Assembly: GCA_947166705.1 (NCBI GenBank) | Contig: CAMVFE010000022.1 | Location: 1-36,186 of the forward strand | Length of the DNA: 36,186 nt | Direction of reading: 5' to 3' | Origin: an uncultured Clostridia bacterium | GTDB lineage: Bacteria > Bacillota > Clostridia > Christensenellales > Aristaeellaceae | In this document: piece by piece, positions 1-7,253 of the stretch | Numbering within the stretch: the first letter of the stretch is position 1 | Layout: each line of letters opens with the position of its first letter | The notes under the pieces: model-generated | Told to the model about the DNA's origin: nothing | The model's input: only the letters and a program-made list of their open reading frames with translations | The model's database searches: none | Program-made: the position numbers and the translations under genes

Positions 1-51
1 CATCATCGCGAGTGCAACTAATAATGCCTGTATGTACTTAATGGCTCTCAT
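1..51 (-). CDS. Start of an unrelated protein, cut by window edge (probable foreign sequence)
   Basis: Seventeen codons run from an ATG at 51 to the window edge and read MRAIKYIQALLVALAMM. This resembles the beginning of a signal peptide or membrane anchor: a short basic start followed by a hydrophobic stretch. The codons are AT-richer (TTA, ATA, AAG, ATT) than anywhere else in the window. There is no Shine-Dalgarno sequence upstream; instead a Bacteroidota-type -7 promoter element lies about 15 bases before the ATG. The frame happens to stay open with the truncated ATPase upstream, but the protein is not a continuation of an ABC ATPase. No function can be assigned. It probably belongs to a different organism joined at assembly. 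Confidence 0.4.
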   Translation of the reverse strand, partial: MRAIKYIQALLVALAMM

Positions 52-65
52 ACTGAAAAAACGGT

Positions 66-74
66 GCAAAGGTA
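66..74 (-). promoter_or_regulatory. Bacteroidota-type -7 promoter element (TACCTTTGC)
   Basis: On the minus strand positions 74-66 read TACCTTTGC, matching the TAnnTTTG -7 consensus used by the Bacteroidota primary sigma factor. It precedes the ATG at 51 by about 15 bases, a usual distance in that phylum. The expected -33 TTTG element is absent because the sequence further upstream is already GC-rich host sequence. This suggests the join lies just upstream of the -7 element. A chance match is possible, but the element coincides with a base-composition change and a broken gene. Confidence 0.5.
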
Positions 75-78
75 CACA

Positions 79-489
79 GTCGGCCAGGCCCACCCGCTCC
101 AGCATTTCCTGCGCCCGGCGGGTCCTCTCCCGCTGGCTGACGCCGGCGTAAATCAGCGGCAGCTCCACGTTCTTCTGCGCGTCCAGCCGGGGCAGCAGCT
201 GGCTGTTCTGGAACACGAAGCCCACGTCCCGGCTGCGGATATCCGCCAGTTCGCTCTCCGTCATGTCCTCGATGACGCGGCCCCGCAGGATATACCGGCC
301 CGAGGTGGCGGTATCCAGGCACCCGATGATGTTCATCAGGGTGCTCTTTCCGCTTCCGCTGGGGCCCAGCACGGAAAGGTACTCCCCTTCCCGGATCTCC
401 AGGTTGACGTCCCGGAGCACCTGCATGTCCTCGTCTCCCATGCGGTAAAACTTGTTGATGTTTTCCATCCGGAAAAAGACGCTCTCCAT
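79..489 (-). CDS. ABC transporter ATP-binding protein (MacB/LolD type), 3'-truncated
   Basis: This is the nucleotide-binding subunit of an ABC exporter of the MacB/LolD/FtsE-like class, and it would energise the adjacent adaptor protein. The visible 137 residues include the Walker A motif GPSGSGKST (42-50), the NIIGCLD segment that follows it, and the Q-loop VFQNSQLLP (Q94). The sequence stops matching the family after VGLAD, where one expects the LSGGQ signature, Walker B and H-loop. Roughly 90 residues are therefore missing, and unrelated codons follow from about position 78. The ATG at 489 overlaps the stop of the upstream adaptor gene (TAATG), which indicates translational coupling. The permease gene expected next is not in the window. 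The truncation is probably an assembly join rather than a true pseudogene. Confidence 0.85.
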
Positions 490-1529
490 TACCGGGCGCC
501 CCCGTTTCCGCCCGGATTCCCGCCGGAGGGCGCCCCAGGGGCGTTTCCGCCGTATCCGTTCTGGCGGTTCTCCCAGTTCTGGCTGTTCCGGTTCTGGCCG
601 TTCCGGTTCTGGCGGTTGAACTGCTGCTGGCCGAACATGCCGGTCAGCAGGCTGTTCAGGGAATCCTCCTTCTGTTTGCTGACGGCGTAGACCTTCTCCC
701 CGCTGGCCACGCCGGACCGGATCTCCACGTAGTTTCCGTTGCTGACGCCGATCTCGACCTCCGTCTTCTCCAGGGTTTCGTCCTCCTTCATCTTATAGAC
801 GAAGGCTTTGTTCTCCAGGGTGAAGCTCAGGGCGTCCGCCTTCAGCACGACCACGTCCACGGCTTCCTCCTGGGGAATGGTGACAGTCACCTGCATACCG
901 GGATAAACGCCGCCGTCGCCCTCCAGGTCCGCCGTGGCGGTGTAGTACGCCACGTTGCCCGTGGAGGAGGAGATATAGTTGATGCTCCTGACCGTGGATT
1001 CAAAGACCTTCTCCGTGGCCGTGGCGGTGATGGTGCACCGGTCCCCGACATGCACGTCGCTGATATCGTATTCATCCACCCGGAAGGAGACCTGCATATG
1101 CTCAAAATCGGCGATCTGCACCAGGGTGTCGCCGGCGGCCACCTCGTCGCCCGCGCTGACGCTCAGCTGGTTCACCTGCCCGCTGAAGTCCGCGGTCACC
1201 GTCTGGCCGCTGCTCAGGCGCATGAGCCTGGCGTTCTTCTTCACCCGGTCTCCCTCGGATACGTACACATTCCGGACCGTCGCCTTCCCGGAAGCGGTAT
1301 AGGTCGCACTGTCCTTCAGCGCCAGGCTGCCGGTGAAGCTGAGGGAATTGGAGATGGACCCCGTCGTCGCGGTGTATTCATCGTAGGTCACCGTATACTG
1401 GTCCCGCAGCCTGGCCCAGGTATAAACGCCCGCCCCGCCCAGGACGGCCAGCAGGATCAGGGCCACCAGGATCCGCCGGAGAATCCGCTTTTTCTTCTTC
1501 CCGTTTTTCCGGGTTCTGGTTTCGCTCAT
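489..1529 (-). CDS. Periplasmic-adaptor-like efflux subunit (MacA/HlyD family)
   Basis: The 346-residue protein has a basic N-terminus, one transmembrane anchor (about 19-38), a biotinyl-lipoyl-like barrel-sandwich region (about 78-140, with the paired segments VYVSEGDRVKKNARL and LSVSAGDEVAAGDTLVQI), a beta-barrel region and a C-terminal MacA-like domain. In Gram-positives such proteins dock onto MacB-type ABC transporters; here the ATPase gene follows directly with a one-base overlap. There is no long coiled-coil hairpin between the two lipoyl halves, as is usual for short Gram-positive adaptors. The last ~48 residues (299-346) are a low-complexity tail rich in Gln, Asn and Gly that is probably disordered and extracytoplasmic. 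An AAAGGAGG ribosome binding site lies about 13 bases upstream of the ATG, and the gene is the first of its transcript. The exported substrate is unknown. Confidence 0.85.
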   Translation of the reverse strand: MSETRTRKNGKKKKRILRRILVALILLAVLGGAGVYTWARLRDQYTVTYDEYTATTGSISNSLSFTGSLALKDSATYTASGKATVRNVYVSEGDRVKKNARLMRLSSGQTVTADFSGQVNQLSVSAGDEVAAGDTLVQIADFEHMQVSFRVDEYDISDVHVGDRCTITATATEKVFESTVRSINYISSSTGNVAYYTATADLEGDGGVYPGMQVTVTIPQEEAVDVVVLKADALSFTLENKAFVYKMKEDETLEKTEVEIGVSNGNYVEIRSGVASGEKVYAVSKQKEDSLNSLLTGMFGQQQFNRQNRNGQNRNSQNWENRQNGYGGNAPGAPSGGNPGGNGGAR

Positions 1530-1652
1530 GGATTTCCATCCGCCTCCTTTGACTGAACGCGGAGATCATATCATCCTTTTATGAACAGAAATGCCTTCCA
1601 CTGTGATAAGCGTGTGAAAAAAACATAAGAAATATCGTTCCGGGCGTACATG

Positions 1653-1681
1653 AAAAACCGCCGCCCCGCGGGCGGCGGTTT
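1653..1681 (-). terminator. Rho-independent terminator after the Lgt-like gene
   Basis: A perfect 12-bp GC-rich stem (1655-1666 with 1670-1681) closes a 3-base loop and is followed on the minus strand by five T residues. It lies 34 bases after the stop of the Lgt-like gene and separates that transcript from the efflux operon. Confidence 0.85.
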
Positions 1682-1714
1682 CCTCCGGCCTTCCGGCCGG
1701 GTGATCTGCGGCCT

Positions 1715-2845
1715 TCAGGCCGTTTTTTTCGTCCGGCTGCGCATCAGGATGCCCTGGACCACGGGCACCGCCATGACCGCAATATACAGCAGGTAAATCA
1801 GCGGCTTGCTGAATACCGTGCGGTCCAGCGCGCATTCCAGGGCGACCGCGGCGCCGGCGGAGACGGTCATGCAGAACGCGGCAAAGCCCGCGATTCCCCG
1901 TCCCCGGCTGTATTCCAGGACCGTGAAGGCCAGCGCGGCAAGCGCCCCGAGGGCCAGAAGGATCATGGACGCCGTCAGCAGCGCCTGGTTTTCACAAAGC
2001 ACCTTGAACATCAGCAGGCTCAGCGCCGCCGCGAATACGGCGCCGCCGAGGGCTCCCGGCAGCAGCCTGGCCTTCCTGTCCGCCGTGCGCGCGCAGAGCG
2101 TGTAGACGCCGGCGGCGAGGATCACCGCGGCCAGCACGTGCTGAAGCCCCACAAAGGAGTGAACCGTCAGGAAATGGTCGTACCGCAGGCTTTCCAGCAG
2201 CACGGAGCATCCGCCGAACAGCAGCAGGAACAGCAGGCACGTATCCCCGTCCCTCCGGCTCCGGGCCAGGTCCAGGATCAGCACCGGGATCAGGATCCCC
2301 ATCACGATGGCCGCCAGCTTCCACGTCGCCAGGTACCAGCCGTCATAGTCGCTGAAGGTCAGAAAGGTATTGTTCAGAAGCGCGGTGGAAAGCCGCCTGC
2401 TGTAGTCGAATTCGGGCACGCCGCCCTCTCCCAGGCGTTCCGCCAGCATGAAGCCCGGCAGCGCGCACGCCGCGATATCCATCAGCAGGCCCGCCTTCTG
2501 CCGGGTAAGGGCCGCGGTCAGCCGGGCGGCCAGCAGCACGCCCGCGATCAGGCCCATCATGCTCCATCCGCCCCCGGTCAGCCGGAGCCAGTACTTCAGC
2601 GGGAAAAAGGTCCCCACCTCTTCCAGGTCCATCAGGCAGAAGGCGATCCGGGAGCACGCCCCGCCCAGCAGCATGGACAAAAGCACGAGCATCGGCGCCG
2701 TGCCCTTCCTTGTCCTTTTCGCCCAGCACAGGAATCCCGCAACCGCCGCGGCGGCCGCGGTTCCCAGCAGGACAAACAGGCCGAAGCGGTAGACTTCTAT
2801 CCCTCCTGCCAGCGTGATCCGCGCCGCCTCCTCATATCCCGTCAT
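1715..2845 (-). CDS. Divergent Lgt-like multipass membrane protein
   Basis: This is a 376-residue, largely hydrophobic protein with about ten predicted membrane segments. Three short blocks resemble prolipoprotein diacylglyceryl transferase (Lgt): GGGWSMMGLIAG (91-102) aligns with the Lgt GGMSFHGG block, ERLGEGGVPE (136-145) with the RxGNFxNxE signature, and LLESLRYD (216-223) with the IEFxR block near the Lgt C-terminus. The histidine of the first block is replaced by Met97, although the arginine of the second block (Arg137) remains, so canonical transferase activity is doubtful. The C-terminal half extends beyond normal Lgt length. The ATG at 2845 is preferred over the TTG at 2851 because GGAGG lies 7 bases before it. 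The start overlaps the end of the upstream glycosidase gene. It could be a lipid-handling or purely structural relative. Confidence 0.6.
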   Translation of the reverse strand: MTGYEEAARITLAGGIEVYRFGLFVLLGTAAAAAVAGFLCWAKRTRKGTAPMLVLLSMLLGGACSRIAFCLMDLEEVGTFFPLKYWLRLTGGGWSMMGLIAGVLLAARLTAALTRQKAGLLMDIAACALPGFMLAERLGEGGVPEFDYSRRLSTALLNNTFLTFSDYDGWYLATWKLAAIVMGILIPVLILDLARSRRDGDTCLLFLLLFGGCSVLLESLRYDHFLTVHSFVGLQHVLAAVILAAGVYTLCARTADRKARLLPGALGGAVFAAALSLLMFKVLCENQALLTASMILLALGALAALAFTVLEYSRGRGIAGFAAFCMTVSAGAAVALECALDRTVFSKPLIYLLYIAVMAVPVVQGILMRSRTKKTA

Positions 2846-2847
2846 GC

Positions 2848-4002
2848 TCAATCCTCCGGAACCGCGGTGGCGAAATAGATGATATCGTTCAGGCCGCGTT
2901 CATCGCCGCCGGGCATGCCCTTGAACATCTTCTCCCCGAAGACCATCTCGGCGGAATTGCCGCCGTCCAGGTTGAACGCCTGGCGGCAGCCCAGCCCGGC
3001 CATGAAATGCGCCAGCTGCTGGAAGTTCACGCCGCTGGAGGCGCCCCGGCCCTCCGCGATGGCCAGCACGTAGCTCAGCGTGCCCGTCTGTCCGATCGCC
3101 GCGCGGGGCTCAGGCCGGTTCGGATTAAAGCCGTACTTCTCGCTGATCTGCTGCTCCGCCCCGTCGATCACCAGCGCCGGCCCAAAGGTCATCGCGTTGA
3201 TGATCCGGTGCTCGGCGGCGACGGCGGAAAGCGCCGCGCTCTGCGCCTTGGAGGGCTGGGCGGTCACCAGATGGAAATCGCCGTGCTCGTCGATGATCAG
3301 GATATCCTTGGTCTGGTTCGTCTTGCTGCGGACCTTTGCGCCCATGCGGTACTCAAAGGTCTTTTTCGCGGTTTCGCCCTGGAAGTTGTCTCCGTTGATC
3401 GCGACGACCGCGTGGTTCTGTTCCGCCATGCCGGCCACGCTGCCCGTCCTGTCGGACATCAGCACGGTCTTCAGCTTCTTCTCCAGCTCCTTTTCGGACG
3501 CGGAACCGTACAGCTCGTTCAGCTCCGCGGATCTGCGCGTCGCCGTCCGCAGCTGGGTCGGAGAGGCGATCTCCACAAAGGCCAGGTGCCAGATGACGCC
3601 GTCCTCCTCCCGGTCTTCCAGCCGGACGCGGATCGTCGGATCCTCATAGCCGGTCTCCGTGTAGTTTTCCGCCTTCGGGGCCGGCGGCACGCTGAAATCC
3701 CAGGGCAGTTCGTACACCGCGGGGCCGAGGGGGGACATCGGTTCCTCCACGGTCTCCTCGATCAGATCGTCGTCCTCCTGCTCCGGTTCCTCCGCGCGGG
3801 CGCCCGGGAACAGGAGCCTTCCGAAATCCAGCTCCAGCTCTCCGTCCTCTTCCGGCTCCGCCGCGTCCCCGCCGGCGTCCAGCTCCTCCGTAATCTCCCA
3901 TTTCACCTCGCTCCTCAGCGCGGGCGAGGAGATCAGGAAGGGCGCGGCCAGCATTCCCAGTGCGCAGAGCGCGCACAGCACGATTCGTTCCGTCCGGTTC
4001 AT
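2848..4002 (-). CDS. Phosphodiester glycosidase domain protein (NAGPA family)
   Basis: The 384-residue protein has an N-terminal signal anchor (about 7-27) and a long acidic linker (about 36-90). The phosphodiester glycosidase domain follows, with the hallmark blocks AINGDNF (201-207), RAAIGQ (300-305) and NLDGGNSAEM (344-353). The family includes the lysosomal uncovering enzyme and many bacterial exopolysaccharide-associated proteins. In bacteria the domain is thought to cleave or remodel sugar-phosphodiester bonds in the envelope, but the substrate here is unknown. An upstream in-frame ATG at 4083 exists, but AGAGGGA sits 8 bases before the ATG at 4002 and residues 1-27 would then begin with the signal anchor, so 4002 is chosen. 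The gene overlaps the downstream Lgt-like gene and probably shares the DUF1292 promoter by read-through. Confidence 0.85.
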   Translation of the reverse strand: MNRTERIVLCALCALGMLAAPFLISSPALRSEVKWEITEELDAGGDAAEPEEDGELELDFGRLLFPGARAEEPEQEDDDLIEETVEEPMSPLGPAVYELPWDFSVPPAPKAENYTETGYEDPTIRVRLEDREEDGVIWHLAFVEIASPTQLRTATRRSAELNELYGSASEKELEKKLKTVLMSDRTGSVAGMAEQNHAVVAINGDNFQGETAKKTFEYRMGAKVRSKTNQTKDILIIDEHGDFHLVTAQPSKAQSAALSAVAAEHRIINAMTFGPALVIDGAEQQISEKYGFNPNRPEPRAAIGQTGTLSYVLAIAEGRGASSGVNFQQLAHFMAGLGCRQAFNLDGGNSAEMVFGEKMFKGMPGGDERGLNDIIYFATAVPED

Positions 4003-4087
4003 CTTTTCGATCCCTCTTTCGCCGGAAAGCGGATCCCGCCCGGCAGACCGCCCCGGGAAATCCGCTTCCGTCCGTTCTTTCATAAAT

Positions 4088-4113
4088 GCGCCCGGCTCTT
4101 TCCGGCCGGGCGC
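4088..4113 (-). terminator. Possible weak terminator after the DUF1292 gene
   Basis: A 9-bp GC-rich stem (4088-4096 with 4105-4113) follows the DUF1292 stop by 6 bases. The downstream sequence on the minus strand is ATTTATG, so the T-tract is poor. It probably attenuates rather than ends transcription into the glycosidase gene. Confidence 0.4.
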
Positions 4114-4119
4114 TCCGAA

Positions 4120-4440
4120 TTATTCCTCGCCGTCCTCTTCCGCCAGCTGGGCGTTGGCGATGTCGATCAGCTTCTGGGCCAGGTCGTCGTCCTCCACGGG
4201 AACGAACTCCTCGGTTTCCTCCCCGTTTTCGTCCTCGGTGGTATCGATCCTGCAGACGATGGAGCCCTCGTCCTTGACAATTTCCGTTTCCGTGTCGTAC
4301 TCCGTCAGGATGGCATATTCATCCCCGTTGTAGAAGAAATAGTCCTCGATCACGAAAGTGACCTCTTCCCCGTCCTCCGTTTCAAAGACGATCAGATCAT
4401 CCTCCATGTCCAGGTTCTCGTCATTGCTGAAATCACTCAT
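4120..4440 (-). CDS. DUF1292 family acidic protein
   Basis: This is a 106-residue, strongly acidic protein with the DUF1292 pattern: DDLIVFETEDGEEVTFVIED, then YAILTEYDTE, then an EFVPVEDDDLAQKLIDIA block. The family is widespread in Bacillota, often linked to the mnmA/ruvX/alaS region, and has no known biochemical function. The protein appears cytosolic, with no signal or membrane segment. An AAAGGAGG site lies 7 bases before the ATG and a clear SigA-type promoter lies upstream, so this gene heads the transcript that may continue into the glycosidase and Lgt-like genes. Confidence 0.88.
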   Translation of the reverse strand: MSDFSNDENLDMEDDLIVFETEDGEEVTFVIEDYFFYNGDEYAILTEYDTETEIVKDEGSIVCRIDTTEDENGEETEEFVPVEDDDLAQKLIDIANAQLAEEDGEE

Positions 4441-4490
4441 TGTTTTTCCTCCTTTCCGGAATCGGCGGCGTCAGTCCGCCCGCCGCCTTT

Positions 4491-4519
4491 ATTATAGTCG
4501 AAGCCCCTTCTCTTGACAA
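4491..4519 (-). promoter_or_regulatory. SigA-type promoter for the DUF1292 gene
   Basis: On the minus strand, TTGTCA (4519-4514) is followed after exactly 17 bases by TATAAT (4496-4491). The predicted start of transcription is about 45 bases before the ATG at 4440. Confidence 0.8.
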
Positions 4520-4543
4520 GCGGTTTCCCGGGCGATATATTGC

Positions 4544-4750
4544 TCAGGGCTGCTTCTTCCGCAGCCTGTGCTGCGTGCCGTCCGGGTTCTGGACCACGAC
4601 GCTGTCCAGCAGTTCCTTCAGGTTGTTCCGGAATCCGGCGATATATTCCTTCCGCAGCGCGTCCTGCTCCGCCTGCTCTTCCGGCGTAAGGCCCCCGGCC
4701 TTCCGCCTGCGGGCCAGCTCATTGATGCGTTCAATCTTTTTCGGATCCAT
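4544..4750 (-). CDS. DUF896 family protein (YnzC-like)
   Basis: This 68-residue protein begins MDPKKIERINELARRRKAGG and contains LTPEEQAEQDALRKEYI, the diagnostic DUF896 pattern (a two-helix bundle seen in Bacillus YnzC). In B. subtilis the relatives are linked to the SOS operon, but no function is established. The length is usual for the family. GGAGG lies 6 bases before the ATG. The gene is divergent from the GNAT gene with only 25 bases between the two start codons, so its promoter must lie inside that gene's 5' end. Its stop is about 25 bases upstream of the DUF1292 promoter. Confidence 0.9.
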   Translation of the reverse strand: MDPKKIERINELARRRKAGGLTPEEQAEQDALRKEYIAGFRNNLKELLDSVVVQNPDGTQHRLRKKQP

Positions 4751-4775
4751 AGGATTCCTCCGTGAGGTGAAAGTG

Positions 4776-5225
4776 ATGATTCAGGGTAAATGGTTTCCCC
4801 AGGGCGCCGACCTTTCCGATCCGATCTCCGTCCGCCGGGACGTTTTTTCCCGCGGCCGGGATGCGCTGGATGACGGCGCTCAGAATGTCGTGGTCTATCT
4901 GGACGGGGTTCCCGCCGCCGCCGGGCGCCTCTGGTGGGAAGACGGCGCCTTCCGGCTGGGGGATATCGGCGTTTCCGCGCCCTTCCGCGGCCGCCTGCTG
5001 GGTGATCTCGTCCTCCGTCTGCTGCTCTTCAAGGCGCAGGAGCATTTCGCCCGGGAGGTCCGCCTGCGCGCCCCCTTCGGAACCGAAGGCTTTTTTGCCC
5101 GCCTCGGCCTGCGGGAGGTATCCCGCGGGGAAAGCGAAACCGAGATGATGATCCCCGGGGAAGAAATCGATCTGGATACCTGCCGCGCCTGCGGGAAGAA
5201 GGACTGCCCGAAGCGCAGGGACTGA
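4776..5225 (+). CDS. Small GNAT-like N-acetyltransferase with Cys-rich tail
   Basis: The 149-residue protein has the GNAT core pattern: a beta strand with VYLDGVPAAAGRLWWEDGAFRLG (about 41-62), the acetyl-CoA-loop region IGVSAPFRGRLLGDLVLRLLL (64-84, a degenerate R-x-x-x-x-G/D turn), and the late LRAPFGTEGFFARLGLREV segment typical of these folds. The substrate cannot be predicted. The C-terminus carries CRACGKKDCPKRRD (Cys136, Cys139, Cys144), an unusual basic cysteine tail. The frame stays open far upstream, across the DUF896 gene on the other strand, but GAGGTGA five bases before 4776 fixes the start. It is monocistronic and convergent with the downstream Lgt-like gene. Confidence 0.75.
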   Translation: MIQGKWFPQGADLSDPISVRRDVFSRGRDALDDGAQNVVVYLDGVPAAAGRLWWEDGAFRLGDIGVSAPFRGRLLGDLVLRLLLFKAQEHFAREVRLRAPFGTEGFFARLGLREVSRGESETEMMIPGEEIDLDTCRACGKKDCPKRRD

Positions 5226-5243
5226 AGGCCGCCTTCCCGGCCC

Positions 5244-6074
5244 TCAGCGGCTGACCCGGCCCATGCAGAGGACCGCCTTGAGTGCCAGCAGGGAGAAGCA
5301 GATCTGTCCGGCCAGGTCCGCCGCCGGCACGCCGGTTTGGAGGATCTGGTTCTGAATCAGCGCGATTCCGGCGACGGATAACAGAAACACAGGGACGCAC
5401 GCGGCGGCGTACCCTGCTTTTCTTTTTTCCCGCAGCGCCCTGGCCGTCCACCAGGCGAGCGTCAGGGCCATCACGCCGGCCGCCAGCCAGCCGGCCGCGC
5501 TGATTTCGCCGGCCGGGCCGCCGGGATCCGCCCGGAGGCCTTCCGTCACCATCCGCGCGCTGCCCCACAGTGCCGCCGAAACGCCGGCCAAGTCACCGTT
5601 TTCCGGAAGCTCCCGCTTCCGGATCAGCAGCCAGATCACTGCCGCGCCGAACAGCGCCGCCGCCAGCAGGATCTCCGCCCGGACGGGGAGCCATCTCCCC
5701 GCGCTGCCGAAGAGCCAGCCGTTCCCGAAGGCTTCGGGAATCTTTGCGCCCTGCGCCAGGGCAGTCCGCCGCTCAAAAATCTTCCAGACCGCGATTCCGG
5801 GCAGCAGGCCGAAACCGATCCCGTTCCAGGCCCTGCCCGCGCCGCCTCCGGCGCCGTTTCGGCGGCCCGCGGAGCCGATCCATCCGCTGGCGAAGGCCAG
5901 CGCGGTCAGCAGGCTCAGGCCCGCCCCGATGCCGCTGACGCTGAGCCGGAAGCCGCCCAGGGTTTCCAGCGCGTCCCGCTCCTCCGGAAGCAGCCAGGTT
6001 CCGACCGCCAGCGCCGCGGCGAAAGCCGCGGCCAGCCCGGCCAGCGCCTGCGCCGTCCTTTTCAGCATGCCCAT
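5244..6074 (-). CDS. Second divergent Lgt-like membrane protein
   Basis: This 276-residue hydrophobic protein has about seven predicted membrane segments. Its layout parallels the Lgt-like gene at 1715-2845: SGIGAGLSLL near residue 47, then LLPGIAVWKIFERR (90-103) followed by an amphipathic stretch, then MVTEGLRAD (175-183), then two or three closing helices. The family's histidine and the full RxGNFxNxE signature are not visible, so it is either a very divergent Lgt homologue or an unrelated membrane protein with convergent features. It starts one base after the stop of the GT2-GtrA glycosyltransferase, with AAAGAGG 6 bases before the ATG. It is therefore co-transcribed with that gene and probably acts in the same envelope lipid or glycan process. 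Confidence 0.5.
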   Translation of the reverse strand: MGMLKRTAQALAGLAAAFAAALAVGTWLLPEERDALETLGGFRLSVSGIGAGLSLLTALAFASGWIGSAGRRNGAGGGAGRAWNGIGFGLLPGIAVWKIFERRTALAQGAKIPEAFGNGWLFGSAGRWLPVRAEILLAAALFGAAVIWLLIRKRELPENGDLAGVSAALWGSARMVTEGLRADPGGPAGEISAAGWLAAGVMALTLAWWTARALREKRKAGYAAACVPVFLLSVAGIALIQNQILQTGVPAADLAGQICFSLLALKAVLCMGRVSR

Positions 6075-6075
6075 T

Positions 6076-7185
6076 CTATGCCTCTTTCTCTCCGAAAACC
6101 CATTTCTGCTGGATCCGGTAGCTGAGGAAGTACAGCAGCGTATCGACGATGATCTTCGCCAGGGTGCTGTTCATGCCGATCCGCCCCAGCAGCCACACGC
6201 CGCCGGCGCTCAGCAGCATGATGGCCGCCGCCACGACGATGTATTTCGCGATCGCTCCGCCCGTATGTCCCTTCAGGCGGAAGACGAATTTCTTGTTCAG
6301 CGCAAAGTTCAGGCTCGCGCTGACCACCCTCGCTCCCGCGGTTGAAAGGGCGATATACTTCATCGCCTTGGCGGCCCCGTTGCCGAAAGCCAGCAGGTTC
6401 AGCACGTTGAACAGCAGATGGTCCACCAGGAAGCAGATGATGCTCGCGCCCATGAACCGGACGAATCCGCGGATAATCACCCGGAAGATCCGCATGCTGT
6501 CCTTCAGGGGATGATAGTGAGTGCCCCGGTTCTCATTCTCGTAGACGGTCTCGATGGTAATCGGGATCATCGGCAGATCATGCCGCGCGCAGGCAATCAG
6601 CACGTTCATCTCGTATTCGAAGCGCTCGCCCTCCACTTCGGTCATGAAGGGCAGGTCCTCCCGCCGGAAGGCGCGAAGTCCGGTCTGCGTGTCCTGAAGC
6701 CACTTTCCGTACAGCAGGAAGAACAGCACGCTGGTGAACCGGTTCCCGGTCCTGCTCTTGGGCGGCACGTTTGGCTGACTGAAGTCCCGGCTGCCCAGGT
6801 ACAGCGCGCGCTTTCCCTTCTCCAGCTCCTCCGCCAGATGCACGCAGTCCCCGACCGTGTGCTGTCCGTCCGCGTCCGCGGTAATCACGCCGCTTGACTC
6901 CGGCAGGTTCTCCTGGATCCAGCGGTATCCCGTCTTCAGGGCCACGCCCTTCCCCCGGTTTACCTCATGGTGCAGCACCTGAACCCGGGGATCCGTCTCC
7001 CCGATCCGCCGGAAGATATCCTGATAGCTTTCGTCCGATCCGTCATCCACCACGACGATATGCCCGAAGCCGCTGTCCGCCAGCTGCCGGACATAGGCCG
7101 GAAGGCGCTCGTCAGGCTCCAGGGACGGGATCAGGATCACCGCGTCCGCCAGGGCTTTCTCCCGCCCTGTTTCCATCTCTTCCAT
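6076..7185 (-). CDS. GT2 glycosyltransferase fused to a GtrA membrane domain
   Basis: This is a two-domain protein of 369 residues. Residues 14-235 form a family 2 glycosyltransferase like dolichyl/undecaprenyl-phosphate mannosyl- or glucosyltransferases. Visible features are VVVDDGSDES (44-53), HEVNRGKGVALKTG (73-86) and DADGQH (104-109), which bind the nucleotide sugar and metal. Residues 243-365 form a GtrA/DPMS domain with four membrane segments and the typical ending SYRIQQKWVFG. Such fusions transfer a sugar from a nucleotide donor to a polyprenyl phosphate and may assist flipping. The acceptor glycan (teichoic acid, capsule or glycoprotein) is not evident from the neighbours. The ATG at 7185 has AAGGGAG 5 bases upstream. 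It heads a two-gene operon with the Lgt-like protein. Confidence 0.9.
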   Translation of the reverse strand: MEEMETGREKALADAVILIPSLEPDERLPAYVRQLADSGFGHIVVVDDGSDESYQDIFRRIGETDPRVQVLHHEVNRGKGVALKTGYRWIQENLPESSGVITADADGQHTVGDCVHLAEELEKGKRALYLGSRDFSQPNVPPKSRTGNRFTSVLFFLLYGKWLQDTQTGLRAFRREDLPFMTEVEGERFEYEMNVLIACARHDLPMIPITIETVYENENRGTHYHPLKDSMRIFRVIIRGFVRFMGASIICFLVDHLLFNVLNLLAFGNGAAKAMKYIALSTAGARVVSASLNFALNKKFVFRLKGHTGGAIAKYIVVAAAIMLLSAGGVWLLGRIGMNSTLAKIIVDTLLYFLSYRIQQKWVFGEKEA

Positions 7186-7199
7186 CTGTGCTCCCTTCG

Positions 7200-7243
7200 C
7201 GTCCGTCCGGGACGGACGTATCCATTCCGCGCCGGAGCGCGGT
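7200..7243 (-). promoter_or_regulatory. Two hairpins in the 5' leader of the glycosyltransferase mRNA
   Basis: A 9-bp inverted repeat centred at 7209 (7200-7218) and a 6-bp GC-only stem with a 4-base loop (7228-7243) occupy most of the ~60-base leader between the promoter and the ribosome binding site. The first ends only five bases before AAGGGAG. They could slow translation or stabilise the message. No known riboswitch is recognised. Confidence 0.4.
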
Positions 7244-7253
7244 TCAGCTGCAT

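Noticed and set aside
1530-1652. Promoter of the efflux operon
   Set aside because: TATGAT-like sequence is present near 1560 but no acceptable -35 element stands at the right distance, so I did not annotate it.
1708-1725. Plus-strand hairpin with seven T residues at the end of the Lgt-like gene
   Set aside because: There is no plus-strand gene to terminate; the T run is the complement of lysine codons at the protein's C-terminus. The minus-strand terminator at 1653-1681 is the functional one.
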